NCBI RefSeq assembly: GCF_010550245.1
Contig: NZ_JAAGLU010000012.1
Location: 178,433 to 242,432 of the forward strand
Direction of reading: 5' to 3'
Length of the DNA stretch: 64,000 bases
Origin: Streptomyces sp. SID12501
GTDB lineage: Bacteria > Actinomycetota > Actinomycetes > Streptomycetales > Streptomycetaceae
In this document: piece after piece, positions 37,397 to 45,167 of the stretch
Layout of the letters: each line of letters opens with the position of its first letter
How positions within the stretch are numbered: the stretch's first letter is position 1
Notes under the pieces: model-generated
Told to the model about the DNA's origin: nothing
What the model saw: only the letters and a program-made list of their open reading frames with translations
The model's database searches: none
Made by a program: the position numbers and the translations under genes

Positions 37397-37481
37397 GAAC
37401 GGGAGAGCGCAGGGTCGTACGTGTCCGTCTTATCCGACTGGTACACGCTCGAAAGGGACGACTCATGGCGCTCTCCCGTTC
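37397..37481 (+). promoter_or_regulatory. 14-bp perfect inverted repeat spanning the start of the M1 peptidase gene
   Basis: GAACGGGAGAGCGC (37397-37410) pairs with 37468-37481, which are codons 2-6 of the peptidase gene. The 57-base loop contains the ribosome site GAAAGGGACG and the ATG. In mRNA this could clamp the start region; in DNA it could be an operator. Confidence 0.5.
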
Positions 37482-38856
37482 GGCACGTTTAGGGGCCCTC
37501 GCTACCGCGGCGGCCTCTTTCCTTGTCATCGCCGCTTCCTCCGCTCCGGCCCCCGGCGCCGACGGCATCGGTGACTCCTACTTCCCGCAGCTCGGCAACG
37601 GCGGCTTCGACGCCCGCCACTACACCCTCGACCTCGCGTACAACCCGGACACCGACCGTCTCGACGGCCGTACGACCATCACGGCCCGCGCCACCCAGAA
37701 CCTCTCCTCCTTCGACCTGGACCTCCAGAAGCTGGAGGTCACGCGGGTCGAAGTGAACGGCAGACGCGCCCAGTTCACGCGCGAGGGCGACGAGATCCGC
37801 ATCACGCCCCGCGGTCACCTGTCCAAGGGGCGGGACTTCGAGGTCGCCGTCACCTATGGCGGAGTGCCCGAACCGCTGGGCGGGCCCATCGTCTTCGGCT
37901 CCAGCTACGGGTGGATGAAGACGGACGACGGCGTCTTCGTCGCCTGCGAGCCCAACGCCGCCTCCACCTGGTTCCCGTCCAGCGACCACCCCGCCGACAA
38001 GGCCACCTTCGACATCCGGATCAAGGCGCCGAAGGGGCTGACCGCCGTCTCCAACGGCCGGCTGGTCTCGACGTACGACAAGGGCGGCTCGACGTACACC
38101 CACTGGCGCGAGAAGAAGCAGATGGCGACCTACCTCGCCACCGCGACCATCGGGAAGTTCGACGTCAGGACGGGCGTCACGCCCGGCGGTACGCCGATCT
38201 ACGTGGCCATCGACCCGGTGCTCGCGGGCAGCAACAGCGTCGACGTGTACGCGGTGACGGCCGAGGCCACCGACTACTGGTCGCAGGTCTTCGGGCCCTA
38301 TCCGTTCGAGGAGGCCGGCGCGATCGTCGACGACATGCCGGCGGCCGGGTTCTCGCTGGAGACGCAGACGAAGCCGGTGTACTCGGCCGTGCGCAGCGAG
38401 ACGACCATCGTGCACGAGCTGGCCCACCAGTGGTTCGGCGACTCCGTGTCGACCGAGCGCTGGAAGGACATCTGGCTCAACGAGGGCTTCGCGACCTACT
38501 CCCAGTGGCTGTGGGCCGAACACAAGGGCACCCGCTCGGCGCACGACTCCTTCCTCGCCGGGTACAACGCCCGCCCCGACACCAGCGCCTTCTGGCAGAC
38601 CGTCGTCGGTGACCCGCAGCGCGACACCATGTTCGCCTCGGCCGTCTACCAGCGCGGCGCGATGACCCTCCAGGTGCTCCGCGAACGCATCGGCGACGCC
38701 GCCTTCTTCAAGCTCCTGCCCACCTGGACCAAACTCCACCGGTACGGCAACGCGAACACGGACGACTTCGTCCGGCTCGCGGAGAAGATCAGCGGGAAGC
38801 AGCTCGACGACCTCTTCCAGACGTGGCTCTTCACGACCGGCAAGCCCGTCATCTAA
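37465..38856 (+). CDS. Exported M1-family zinc aminopeptidase
   Basis: The 463-residue protein has an N-terminal signal peptide (cleavage near APGAD). The M1 beta-sandwich is followed by the catalytic domain with the zinc motif HELAHQWFGDSV and the downstream Glu in WLNEGFATY. The exopeptidase GxMxN signature is not obvious; a changed form (MPAAGFSLET) is present, so substrate choice may differ from classic PepN. Next to the oligopeptide transporter it may trim peptides outside the cell. A hairpin terminator follows. Confidence 0.9.
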   Translation: MALSRSARLGALATAAASFLVIAASSAPAPGADGIGDSYFPQLGNGGFDARHYTLDLAYNPDTDRLDGRTTITARATQNLSSFDLDLQKLEVTRVEVNGRRAQFTREGDEIRITPRGHLSKGRDFEVAVTYGGVPEPLGGPIVFGSSYGWMKTDDGVFVACEPNAASTWFPSSDHPADKATFDIRIKAPKGLTAVSNGRLVSTYDKGGSTYTHWREKKQMATYLATATIGKFDVRTGVTPGGTPIYVAIDPVLAGSNSVDVYAVTAEATDYWSQVFGPYPFEEAGAIVDDMPAAGFSLETQTKPVYSAVRSETTIVHELAHQWFGDSVSTERWKDIWLNEGFATYSQWLWAEHKGTRSAHDSFLAGYNARPDTSAFWQTVVGDPQRDTMFASAVYQRGAMTLQVLRERIGDAAFFKLLPTWTKLHRYGNANTDDFVRLAEKISGKQLDDLFQTWLFTTGKPVI

Positions 38857-38862
38857 GCAGTC

Positions 38863-38885
38863 AGGCCATCTGGCCTTGTTTTGTA
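38863..38885 (+). terminator. Rho-independent terminator after the M1 peptidase gene
   Basis: AGGCCA and TGGCCT form a short stem-loop followed by TGTTTTGT, 6 bp after the stop codon. Confidence 0.65.
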
Positions 38886-38913
38886 AGGTGCACGCTCGGT
38901 TCCGGGTAAGAAT

Positions 38914-39588
38914 GTGGGGGTGATTCAGCAGCTCTTCAGTCCCTCCGTCCAGCACACCCTGGACCTCGCAGGCATCTTCGTCTTCGCGATCTCCGGCGCC
39001 CTGCTCGCCGTCCGGAAGAACTTCGACGTGTTCGGGATCGCCGTACTCGCCGAGGTCACCGCGCTGGGCGGAGGGCTGCTGCGGGATCTGGTCATCGGGG
39101 CGGTGCCCCCGGCGGCGTTCACGGATCTCGGGTACTTCCTGACGCCGCTGCTCGCCGCCCTGCTGGTCTTCTTCCTCCACCCGGAGGTGGAGCGCATCCA
39201 GGCGGGCGTGAACGTGTTCGACGCGGCGGGGCTCGGGCTGTTCTGTGTCACGGGCACCGTGAAGGCGTACGACTACGGTCTCGGCCTCACCGCCTCCGCC
39301 GCCCTCGGTCTCGCGACCGCCGTGGGCGGCGGAGTGCTGCGTGACGTGCTCGCCAACGAGGTCCCCTCGCTGCTGCGCTGGGACCGCGACCTGTACGCGG
39401 TCCCGGCGATCGTCGGCTCGGCGCTGGCCGTCCTGTGTATCCGCTACGACGTTCTCAACCCGTACACCAGCGGGTTCGCGGTCGTCACGGCTTTCGTACC
39501 GCGGTTGCTCGCGATGCGGTTCCACTGGCGAGCTCCGCGCGCGTGGCACCGGCGGTCGACGGCTCGTGACGACGAGTCCGCCGGGTAG
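38914..39588 (+). CDS. TRIC-like cation channel family protein (UPF0126)
   Basis: The 224-residue membrane protein has about seven hydrophobic segments made of two repeats, each with a Gly-rich motif followed by Arg-Asp: LGGGLLRDLVIG and VGGGVLRDVLANE. This is the mark of the UPF0126/TRIC family, related to trimeric intracellular cation channels. Start at GTG 38914, or GTG two codons later. Its 3' end overlaps the converging esterase gene by 104 bp. Confidence 0.88.
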   Translation: MGVIQQLFSPSVQHTLDLAGIFVFAISGALLAVRKNFDVFGIAVLAEVTALGGGLLRDLVIGAVPPAAFTDLGYFLTPLLAALLVFFLHPEVERIQAGVNVFDAAGLGLFCVTGTVKAYDYGLGLTASAALGLATAVGGGVLRDVLANEVPSLLRWDRDLYAVPAIVGSALAVLCIRYDVLNPYTSGFAVVTAFVPRLLAMRFHWRAPRAWHRRSTARDDESAG

Positions 39589-40744
39589 AGCCGGTCGCGG
39601 AGCCGCCGTCGGCCTTCCGGCCGCCCGCGTCGAACTGCTGGGTCAGCCAGCGGAACACCGTGGTGATCTGGGGCCGCCACAGCGCCATGTTGTGCCCGCC
39701 GTCGCTGCGCGGCAGATACACCACGTCCACCGCCGTCGGCGCCTTCGCCACCTTCTGCAGGGCCATGCCGGCCTCGTAGCCGTCACCGGACTCGCCGGAG
39801 ACGTAGAGCGCGACGGCGGGCGGGACGCGGTCGTGCTTGAGGATCACGTACGGGTTGTTCGCGGCCCTCAGCTGAGGGGTCCGGGCGGCCAGCGAGAGGG
39901 GCTCGCCGGCCGGGTCGTTGTAGCCGGACATGGACACCGCGGCCCGGTAGCGGTCGGGGTGCGCGACGGCGAGTTTGGCAGCGCAGTGCGCTCCGGCCGA
40001 ATACCCGGCGACGGCCCAGCCGCCCGGCCCGCCCTCGGCGCGGAAGTTGTCCGTGACCATCTTCGGTACGTCGACACTGAGCCAGGTGTCCGCGTTGACC
40101 CGGCCCGGAATGTTGGCGCACCCGGTGTCCGCGTCGGCGATGAGAGTCGTGCGGGGCGACACCAGGATGAAGGGCGTGATCTGGCCGCTCTTCATCAGCG
40201 GCAGCAGTTGCTGGGGCGCGTGCAGCGAGCCGAACCAGGACTTCGCCGAGCCCGGGTAGCCAGGCAGCAGCTCGACGACCGGGAACTTGCGGTGCCGGTA
40301 GGCGGCCTCGTGGTACTGCGGTGGCAGCCAGACGTAGACCTCGGCGTCGACGCCCGAGACCTGACCTTTGAGGTCGGTGACGTCGACGCCGCCGGCCGCG
40401 TGCATGCCCGGCCCGTTGGCCAGGTGGAACGTCTGCTTGACCTTCGGCAGCCTGCGCAGCGAGATACCGCCGGTGCCGTCGGGACCGAGGTTCGCGGCGG
40501 CCTGGACGTGGTTGCCGGTGCCGAGGAGGTCGCCCCAGGTGTCGTACAGGTTGTTGGAGTTGTTCACCAGCAGGAACACCAGGGTGACCGCCGTGGCCTG
40601 GGCGAACAGCACCATCAGCAGCCGGGCGGCGCCACGCACGAGCGCGGGCCCGCGCACCCGGGACCAGAGGGCGAGGGGCAGCAGAACGGCGACGGCGACG
40701 AGCGCGATCGTCGTGAGGAGGAACGGCGTACCGGTGAGGCTCAT
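39485..40744 (-). CDS. Membrane-anchored esterase, antigen-85/EstA type
   Basis: The 419-residue protein has two N-terminal membrane segments (FLLTTIALVAVAVLLPLALW and LLMVLFAQATAVTLVFLLV) and an extracellular alpha/beta hydrolase domain with the nucleophile motif AVAGYSAGAHCAAKLA, FPVVELLPGYPGSAKSW before it, and the catalytic His in SDGGHNMALWR. This is the putative esterase family that includes mycolyltransferase antigen 85. The C-terminal ~40 residues are basic and low in complexity and overlap the channel gene; a shorter natural end cannot be excluded. Confidence 0.85.
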   Translation of the reverse strand: MSLTGTPFLLTTIALVAVAVLLPLALWSRVRGPALVRGAARLLMVLFAQATAVTLVFLLVNNSNNLYDTWGDLLGTGNHVQAAANLGPDGTGGISLRRLPKVKQTFHLANGPGMHAAGGVDVTDLKGQVSGVDAEVYVWLPPQYHEAAYRHRKFPVVELLPGYPGSAKSWFGSLHAPQQLLPLMKSGQITPFILVSPRTTLIADADTGCANIPGRVNADTWLSVDVPKMVTDNFRAEGGPGGWAVAGYSAGAHCAAKLAVAHPDRYRAAVSMSGYNDPAGEPLSLAARTPQLRAANNPYVILKHDRVPPAVALYVSGESGDGYEAGMALQKVAKAPTAVDVVYLPRSDGGHNMALWRPQITTVFRWLTQQFDAGGRKADGGSATGSTRRTRRHEPSTAGATRAELASGTASRATAVRKP

Positions 40745-40888
40745 GTCTGGGAGGAGGCCGATCCGGCGCTGGAGGTCACGGCTGCGGACGAACCCTTACC
40801 CAAGACATTCCGGGCACTTACCAAGGGGTGATTTCGCCCGTCCAGAAATAAGCTACCGCTTAGTATTTTCTTACTGTACCGTTCACGC

Positions 40889-41776
40889 ATGTCAGAAGCA
40901 GCTACCGCGCAGACCGCGCGAGCCACCATCGGCGACAGCGAGTTCGACCGCGACACCGCCGTCATCCGTCGCGCGCCCGGTGTCTACGACACCGAACTCT
41001 CCGCCGGCTGGACCGTCCTCGGCGCCGTCAACGGCGGCTATCTGCTGGCGGTGCTGGGCCGCGCGCTCGCGGACGCCCTCCCGCACGGTGACCCGTTCAG
41101 TGTCTCCGCGCACTACCTCACCGCGTCCCGCCCGGGTCCGGCCGTCGTGCGCACGGACGTGGTCCGCACCGGACGGTCGCTGTCGACCGGCACGGCCTCG
41201 CTCTTCCAGTACGACGACCAGGGCCAGGAGGTCGAGCGGATCCGCGTCCTCGCCTCCTACGGTGACCTGGACGCCCTCCCCGACGACGTCCGCACGACCG
41301 CCGAGCCGCCCGCGCTGCCGCCCATGGACCAGTGCTTCGGCCCGCAGACTGCATCTGATATCCGACTGCCGTCGGGTGGCCCCGGCCCGGTCCCCGGCGG
41401 CTCCGCCATCGCCGACCGGCTGATGCTCAAGCTCGACCCGTCCACCCTCGGCTGGGCGCTCGGCGCGCCCTCCGGCAAGGGGGAGATGCGGTCCTGGTTC
41501 GGGCTCGCCGACGGCCGTGACGCCGACCCGCTCGCGCTGCTCCTCGCCGTCGACGCGCTGCCGCCGACCGCGTTCGAGATCGGCCTGTCCGGCTGGGTCC
41601 CGACGGTCGAACTGACCGTGCATGTGCGCTGCCGGCCCGCCCCGGGTCCGCTGCGCGTGTCGATAACGACCCGCAACCTGGCCGGCGGCTTCCTGGAGGA
41701 GGACGCCGAGGTCTGGGACAGCGCGGACCGACTCGTCGCCCAGTCACGGCAGTTGGCGAGCGTACGGCTCGGATGA
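40889..41776 (+). CDS. Acyl-CoA thioesterase, TesB-like double hot-dog family
   Basis: The 295-residue protein has two hot-dog halves: the N-terminal half with GWTVLGAVNGGYLLAVLGRAL and SAHYLTASRPGPAVV, and the C-terminal half with FEIGLSGWVPTVELTVHVR and NLAGGFLEEDAEVWDSADRLVAQSRQ (given in two parts in the protein's order). It probably hydrolyses acyl-CoAs in the cytoplasm. It is transcribed away from the esterase gene across a 144-bp AT-rich promoter region. Confidence 0.87.
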   Translation: MSEAATAQTARATIGDSEFDRDTAVIRRAPGVYDTELSAGWTVLGAVNGGYLLAVLGRALADALPHGDPFSVSAHYLTASRPGPAVVRTDVVRTGRSLSTGTASLFQYDDQGQEVERIRVLASYGDLDALPDDVRTTAEPPALPPMDQCFGPQTASDIRLPSGGPGPVPGGSAIADRLMLKLDPSTLGWALGAPSGKGEMRSWFGLADGRDADPLALLLAVDALPPTAFEIGLSGWVPTVELTVHVRCRPAPGPLRVSITTRNLAGGFLEEDAEVWDSADRLVAQSRQLASVRLG

Positions 41777-41976
41777 GGGCCGCGCGGGGGCTTCTGTCAC
41801 GGACCTGTATCAGCGGGTAGTTGGCTCTCCGGAGAGAAGGGCCAGGTCAGGCGCGTCTCTATAGGCGTGCTTTACCTGGCGCACAGGCAGGGAACAGGGC
41901 GCACTCAAGGAAGCACTAGGTGTCGTTGATTCGATGCCCGCCTCGAAACTCTTTCATCTTCCTGGAGTTGTTTCTC

Positions 41977-42348
41977 ATGAACCGTGTGCGTCTCGTCCCC
42001 GCCGTGGCCCTGCTGGCGCTGTCCCCGCTGCTGGCCGCCTGCGGTTCCGGTGACTCGTCGTCCTCGAACAGCGGCAACTCCGGTACCTCCGGGCAGAGTT
42101 GCCAGGCCCCCTCCGGTGCTCCCTCGGGTGCGCCCAGTGGTGCCCCGTCAGGTGCGCCGACCAGCGGTGCCTCAGGGGCTCCATCGGGCGCTCCGACCGG
42201 CGCGGCTCCGTCCGGTGCGCCCTCGGGTATGCCGTCCGGTGGCCCCGGCGGCGGTGGCCAGGGTGGCGGTGGCGGCCAGGGCGGCGGCGGTGGCTGTGGT
42301 GGTGGCCCCGGCGGCGGCCAGGGTCAGCAGGCTCAGCAGCAGGGCTGA
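41977..42348 (+). CDS. Low-complexity lipoprotein
   Basis: The 123-residue protein has a lipoprotein signal (MNRVRLVPAVALLALSPLL, lipobox LAAC). The mature part is nearly all repeats: a Ser/Asn run, then eight or so copies of P-S-G-A/PTGA, then Gly-rich clusters with one isolated Cys and a Gln tail. The ATG at 41977 has GGAG ten bases upstream. It may be a surface spacer or metal-binding protein; there is no family match by eye. Confidence 0.75.
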   Translation: MNRVRLVPAVALLALSPLLAACGSGDSSSSNSGNSGTSGQSCQAPSGAPSGAPSGAPSGAPTSGASGAPSGAPTGAAPSGAPSGMPSGGPGGGGQGGGGGQGGGGGCGGGPGGGQGQQAQQQG

Positions 42349-42380
42349 CGACAGGCCCCAGGGGCCTCGCGGGTACGACA

Positions 42381-42415
42381 TGGGCGGCGCGCTCGACGGA
42401 CGGGCGCGCCGCCCA
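42381..42415. terminator. Bidirectional hairpin between lipoprotein and TetR genes
   Basis: A 12-bp perfect stem (TGGGCGGCGCGC, 42381-42392, with 42404-42415) and an 11-base loop lie between converging genes. Confidence 0.65.
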
Positions 42416-42443
42416 CGTGTGTTCCGGGAGGGTTCCGCGCAGG

Positions 42444-43070
42444 TCAGGCCAGCCAGTGTCCGCGGCCGATGGCGATGAGGCGCATCCGACGGGTTGCCAG
42501 GTGGGCCACCTGCTCGCGTCGCGCCGCCGTGGCGTCCAGCGTCTCCAGGAACTGGGAGGCCGTCACCAGCATCTGGTCGACGTACAGGCCCGCGAGCATC
42601 AGCAGGTCCTCCTCCGTCCAGCCCTCGGACTCGGGCTGTTCGGCGAGCGCGTCCCGCACCTCCTCGGCGAACCGGGCCAGTTGGTCCCGGATGGCCTCGC
42701 GGACCGGCAGGACCCCGCCGTGCCGCTCGCGCGCGATGAAGCGGACGTGGGCGGGCTGCGCCTGGACGTGACCGGCGATCAGGTCGACCGCGCGGACTAT
42801 GCGGTCCTCGCTGTCGCCGGATCCGGACACCGTCGTACCGATCATCGGGTGGAGGCTGCCGAGCGCCTCCTCGACGAGGGCGACGCCGAGGTCGGCGGTG
42901 GAGCGGAAGTGCCGGTAGAAGGCGGTCGGGGCGACGCCGACGGCGCGGGTGACCTCGCGCAGACCGAGGCTGCTCAGGCTCTGGTCCTCCAACAGGCCGA
43001 GCGCCGCGTCCAGGAGCGCCTGCCGGGTCTTCTGCTTCTGGACCTGTCGGATGCCGAGAGTGTGACTCAT
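42444..43070 (-). CDS. TetR-family transcriptional regulator
   Basis: The 208-residue protein has an N-terminal TetR helix-turn-helix (KTRQALLDAALGLLEDQSLSSL, then REVTRAVGVAPTAFYRHF at about 39-56) and a C-terminal ligand domain. It is divergent from two small membrane-protein genes. Two copies of the palindrome AACAA(C/G)TGTT in the shared promoter are probable operators, so it likely represses itself and these genes. The ligand is unknown; the HTH resembles lipid-responsive members such as FabR. Confidence 0.92.
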   Translation of the reverse strand: MSHTLGIRQVQKQKTRQALLDAALGLLEDQSLSSLGLREVTRAVGVAPTAFYRHFRSTADLGVALVEEALGSLHPMIGTTVSGSGDSEDRIVRAVDLIAGHVQAQPAHVRFIARERHGGVLPVREAIRDQLARFAEEVRDALAEQPESEGWTEEDLLMLAGLYVDQMLVTASQFLETLDATAARREQVAHLATRRMRLIAIGRGHWLA

Positions 43071-43081
43071 GCCATGCAGTT

Positions 43082-43091
43082 AACAACTGTT
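43082..43091. promoter_or_regulatory. Candidate TetR operator 1
   Basis: The palindrome AACAACTGTT lies 11 bp before the regulator start. It shares the form AACA-NN-TGTT with a second site 57 bp away. This spacing favours autorepression. Confidence 0.5.
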
Positions 43092-43138
43092 CTCTGTAAT
43101 TGAAAAGCCGGGAGACGCGCTAGACTCGAGAGTCAGTG

Positions 43139-43148
43139 AACAAGTGTT
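43139..43148. promoter_or_regulatory. Candidate TetR operator 2
   Basis: The palindrome AACAAGTGTT lies about 50 bp before the first small membrane-protein gene. It is nested in a longer inverted repeat CAGTGAAC...GTTCACTG (about 43134-43167). Confidence 0.5.
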
Positions 43149-43195
43149 ACTACAAGCGTTCACTGAACTGTAACGAACGAAAGGGATCTCCTCCC

Positions 43196-43348
43196 ATGTT
43201 CTTCCTCGTGGCCGTCCTTCTGCTGCTGGGCATGGTGCTGGGCACCGTCGCCCATCTCCCGGTCTCGTTCACCGTCCTGGCCGCCGCCGGCATCGCCGCC
43301 TGGCTCGCCGTCTTCGCGCTCCGTGAGCGCCTCGCCCGTCGGAGCTGA
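43196..43348 (+). CDS. Small membrane protein (50 residues)
   Basis: Two hydrophobic helices (MFFLVAVLLLLGMVLG and FTVLAAAGIAAWLAVFAL) are followed by a basic end RERLARRS. The ATG at 43196 has AAAGGG ten bases upstream; the in-frame upstream codons include the operator and are not counted. It is probably controlled by the divergent TetR regulator. The function is unknown. Confidence 0.7.
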   Translation: MFFLVAVLLLLGMVLGTVAHLPVSFTVLAAAGIAAWLAVFALRERLARRS

Positions 43349-43353
43349 TCACC

Positions 43354-43629
43354 ATGCAACTCACCGCATCGGCCACCGGCCGTACCGAGCGCACCGCCCC
43401 CCGCGACGCCGACGGCATGGCCGTCGCGTCCTTCGTCCTCGGACTGCTGGGCCTGCTGGTCCTCAACATCTTCCTCGGCCCCGTCGCCATCGCGCTGGCC
43501 GTCGTCGCCCTCTGGCGCGGCACGAAGAGGCCCGGCCGCGCCTGGCTCGGCCTCGGCCTCGGCATCGCCGACCTGGTCGTACTGGTCACCCTCATGCAGG
43601 TGGACAACACCGTCTCGTGGAGCTTCTGA
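43354..43629 (+). CDS. DUF4190-like membrane protein
   Basis: The 91-residue protein has a polar N-terminus, then MAVASFVLGLLGLLVLNIFL and a second membrane hairpin with WRGTKRPGRAWLGLGLGIAD between segments, the pattern of DUF4190. It starts 5 bp after the preceding gene, so the two form one unit under the TetR regulator. The function is unknown. Confidence 0.8.
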   Translation: MQLTASATGRTERTAPRDADGMAVASFVLGLLGLLVLNIFLGPVAIALAVVALWRGTKRPGRAWLGLGLGIADLVVLVTLMQVDNTVSWSF

Positions 43630-43858
43630 CCGACGTCGGGGGAAGCCGGGCGGGAGCGGGCAGCAGGTTCGCGGCGCACCGGGTCGTGGACGTCGTACGA
43701 CTGCTGGGCACCCGGAACCGACGTTCGCCCCGATGACCGGTTCCGGCCACACGGACTGCCCCGCGCGACCACGAGACGGCCGGAGCGCACCCGCCGTAGC
43801 GCCTCAAGCCCTACGCGCCCCCGGCCCCGTCATCGGGGCGCCGTAGAATCACGGGACC

Positions 43859-45022
43859 ATGGCATACCTCGACCACGCCGCGACCACCCCGATGCTTCCG
43901 GAGGCGGTCGAGGCAATGACCGCGCAGCTGGGCGTCACCGGTAACGCCTCCTCACTCCACGCGGCCGGCCGGAGAGCCAGGCGCACGGTCGAGGAGGCCC
44001 GGGAGGCGCTCGCCGACTCGCTCGGCGCCCGGCCCAGCGAGGTCGTGTTCACCTCCGGCGGCACCGAGGCCGACAATCTCGCCGTCAAGGGGCTGTACTG
44101 GGCCCGGCGGGACGCCGATCCGGCCCGCGTCCGTGTCCTGGCCAGCCCTGTCGAGCACCACGCCGTCCTCGACGCAGTGCACTGGCTCGGCGAGCACGAG
44201 GGCGCAGTCGTCGAGTACCTGCCGGTCGACCCGCACGGCCGGGTCCACCCCGACGCCCTGCGCGAGGCCATCGCCCGGGACCCCGGCAGTGTGGCCCTGG
44301 CCACCGTGATGTGGGCCAACAACGAGATCGGCACGATCATGCCGGTCCGTGAACTCGCCGATGTGGCAAGCGAGTTCGACGTCCCCCTGCATGCCGACGC
44401 CGTACAGGCCTTCGGTCAGGTGCCCGTCTCCTTCGCCGACTCCGGGCTCGCCGCGATGACCGTCTCCGGCCACAAGGTCGGCGGCCCGTACGGCATCGGC
44501 GCGCTGCTGCTGGGCCGCGAGTACAGCCCCGTACCCGTGCTGCACGGCGGTGGGCAGGAGCGGCACGTACGCTCCGGGACCCTCGATGTGCCGGCCGTCG
44601 CGTCCTTCGCGGTGGCCGGTCGGATCGCCGCCGAGCAGCAGGAGTGGTTCGCGCACGAGATCGGCGCCCTGCGCGACTCCCTGATCGAGGAGGTGCGCAG
44701 AGTGGTGCCGGACGCCGTTCTGGGCGGAGACCCGGCCGACCGGCTGCCCGCCAACGCCCACTTCACCTTCCCCGGCTGCGAGGGCGACTCCCTGCTGCTC
44801 CTCCTGGACGCCCAGGGCATCGAGTGCTCGACGGGCTCCGCCTGCACGGCCGGTGTGGCCCAGCCCAGCCATGTCCTCCTGGCCACCGGCGTCGCCCCCG
44901 ACCTGGCCCGCGGCACCCTCCGCTTCTCCTTCGGCCACACCTCCACGCAGGCGGATGTGGAGGCGGTGGCGAAGGCGATCGGCCCCGTGGTGGAACGGGC
45001 GCGGGCGGCCGGGCTGAGCTAG
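43859..45022 (+). CDS. Cysteine desulfurase (IscS/NifS group)
   Basis: This PLP enzyme of 387 residues takes sulfur from cysteine for tRNA thiolation and Fe-S assembly. Visible features are MAYLDHAATTPMLPEAVEAM, GNASSLHAAGRRAR, the PLP Lys206 in VSGHKVGGPYGIG, and the catalytic loop with Cys329 in STGSACTAGVAQPSHVL. In related genomes it is followed by mnmA; here two leftward genes intervene. Its likely partner is MnmA at 47594. Confidence 0.95.
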   Translation: MAYLDHAATTPMLPEAVEAMTAQLGVTGNASSLHAAGRRARRTVEEAREALADSLGARPSEVVFTSGGTEADNLAVKGLYWARRDADPARVRVLASPVEHHAVLDAVHWLGEHEGAVVEYLPVDPHGRVHPDALREAIARDPGSVALATVMWANNEIGTIMPVRELADVASEFDVPLHADAVQAFGQVPVSFADSGLAAMTVSGHKVGGPYGIGALLLGREYSPVPVLHGGGQERHVRSGTLDVPAVASFAVAGRIAAEQQEWFAHEIGALRDSLIEEVRRVVPDAVLGGDPADRLPANAHFTFPGCEGDSLLLLLDAQGIECSTGSACTAGVAQPSHVLLATGVAPDLARGTLRFSFGHTSTQADVEAVAKAIGPVVERARAAGLS

Positions 45023-45167
45023 CCGGGGGGCCACTTCGGTGACGGGTCCGTCAGGTGGCGCCGCTGAAGTGACCGGGTGGGCCGACGGCCTCTCCCGGCG
45101 GGGCCGACACCCTGGGCGTGCCGCTGGGCGACGGCGACGGCAGACGCGTGACGGCCGCCGGCCGGCG

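Noticed and set aside
37489..39549. Very long leftward open frame antisense to the M1 peptidase and channel genes
   Set aside because: Antisense open frames are expected in GC-rich coding DNA; the translation is repetitive Arg/Gly/Asp/Val-rich and matches no family, while the plus-strand genes are clear.
42099..43103. Long open frames on both strands across the repeat lipoprotein and TetR genes
   Set aside because: Low-complexity GC repeats keep all frames open; only the frames with a lipobox and an HTH are supported.
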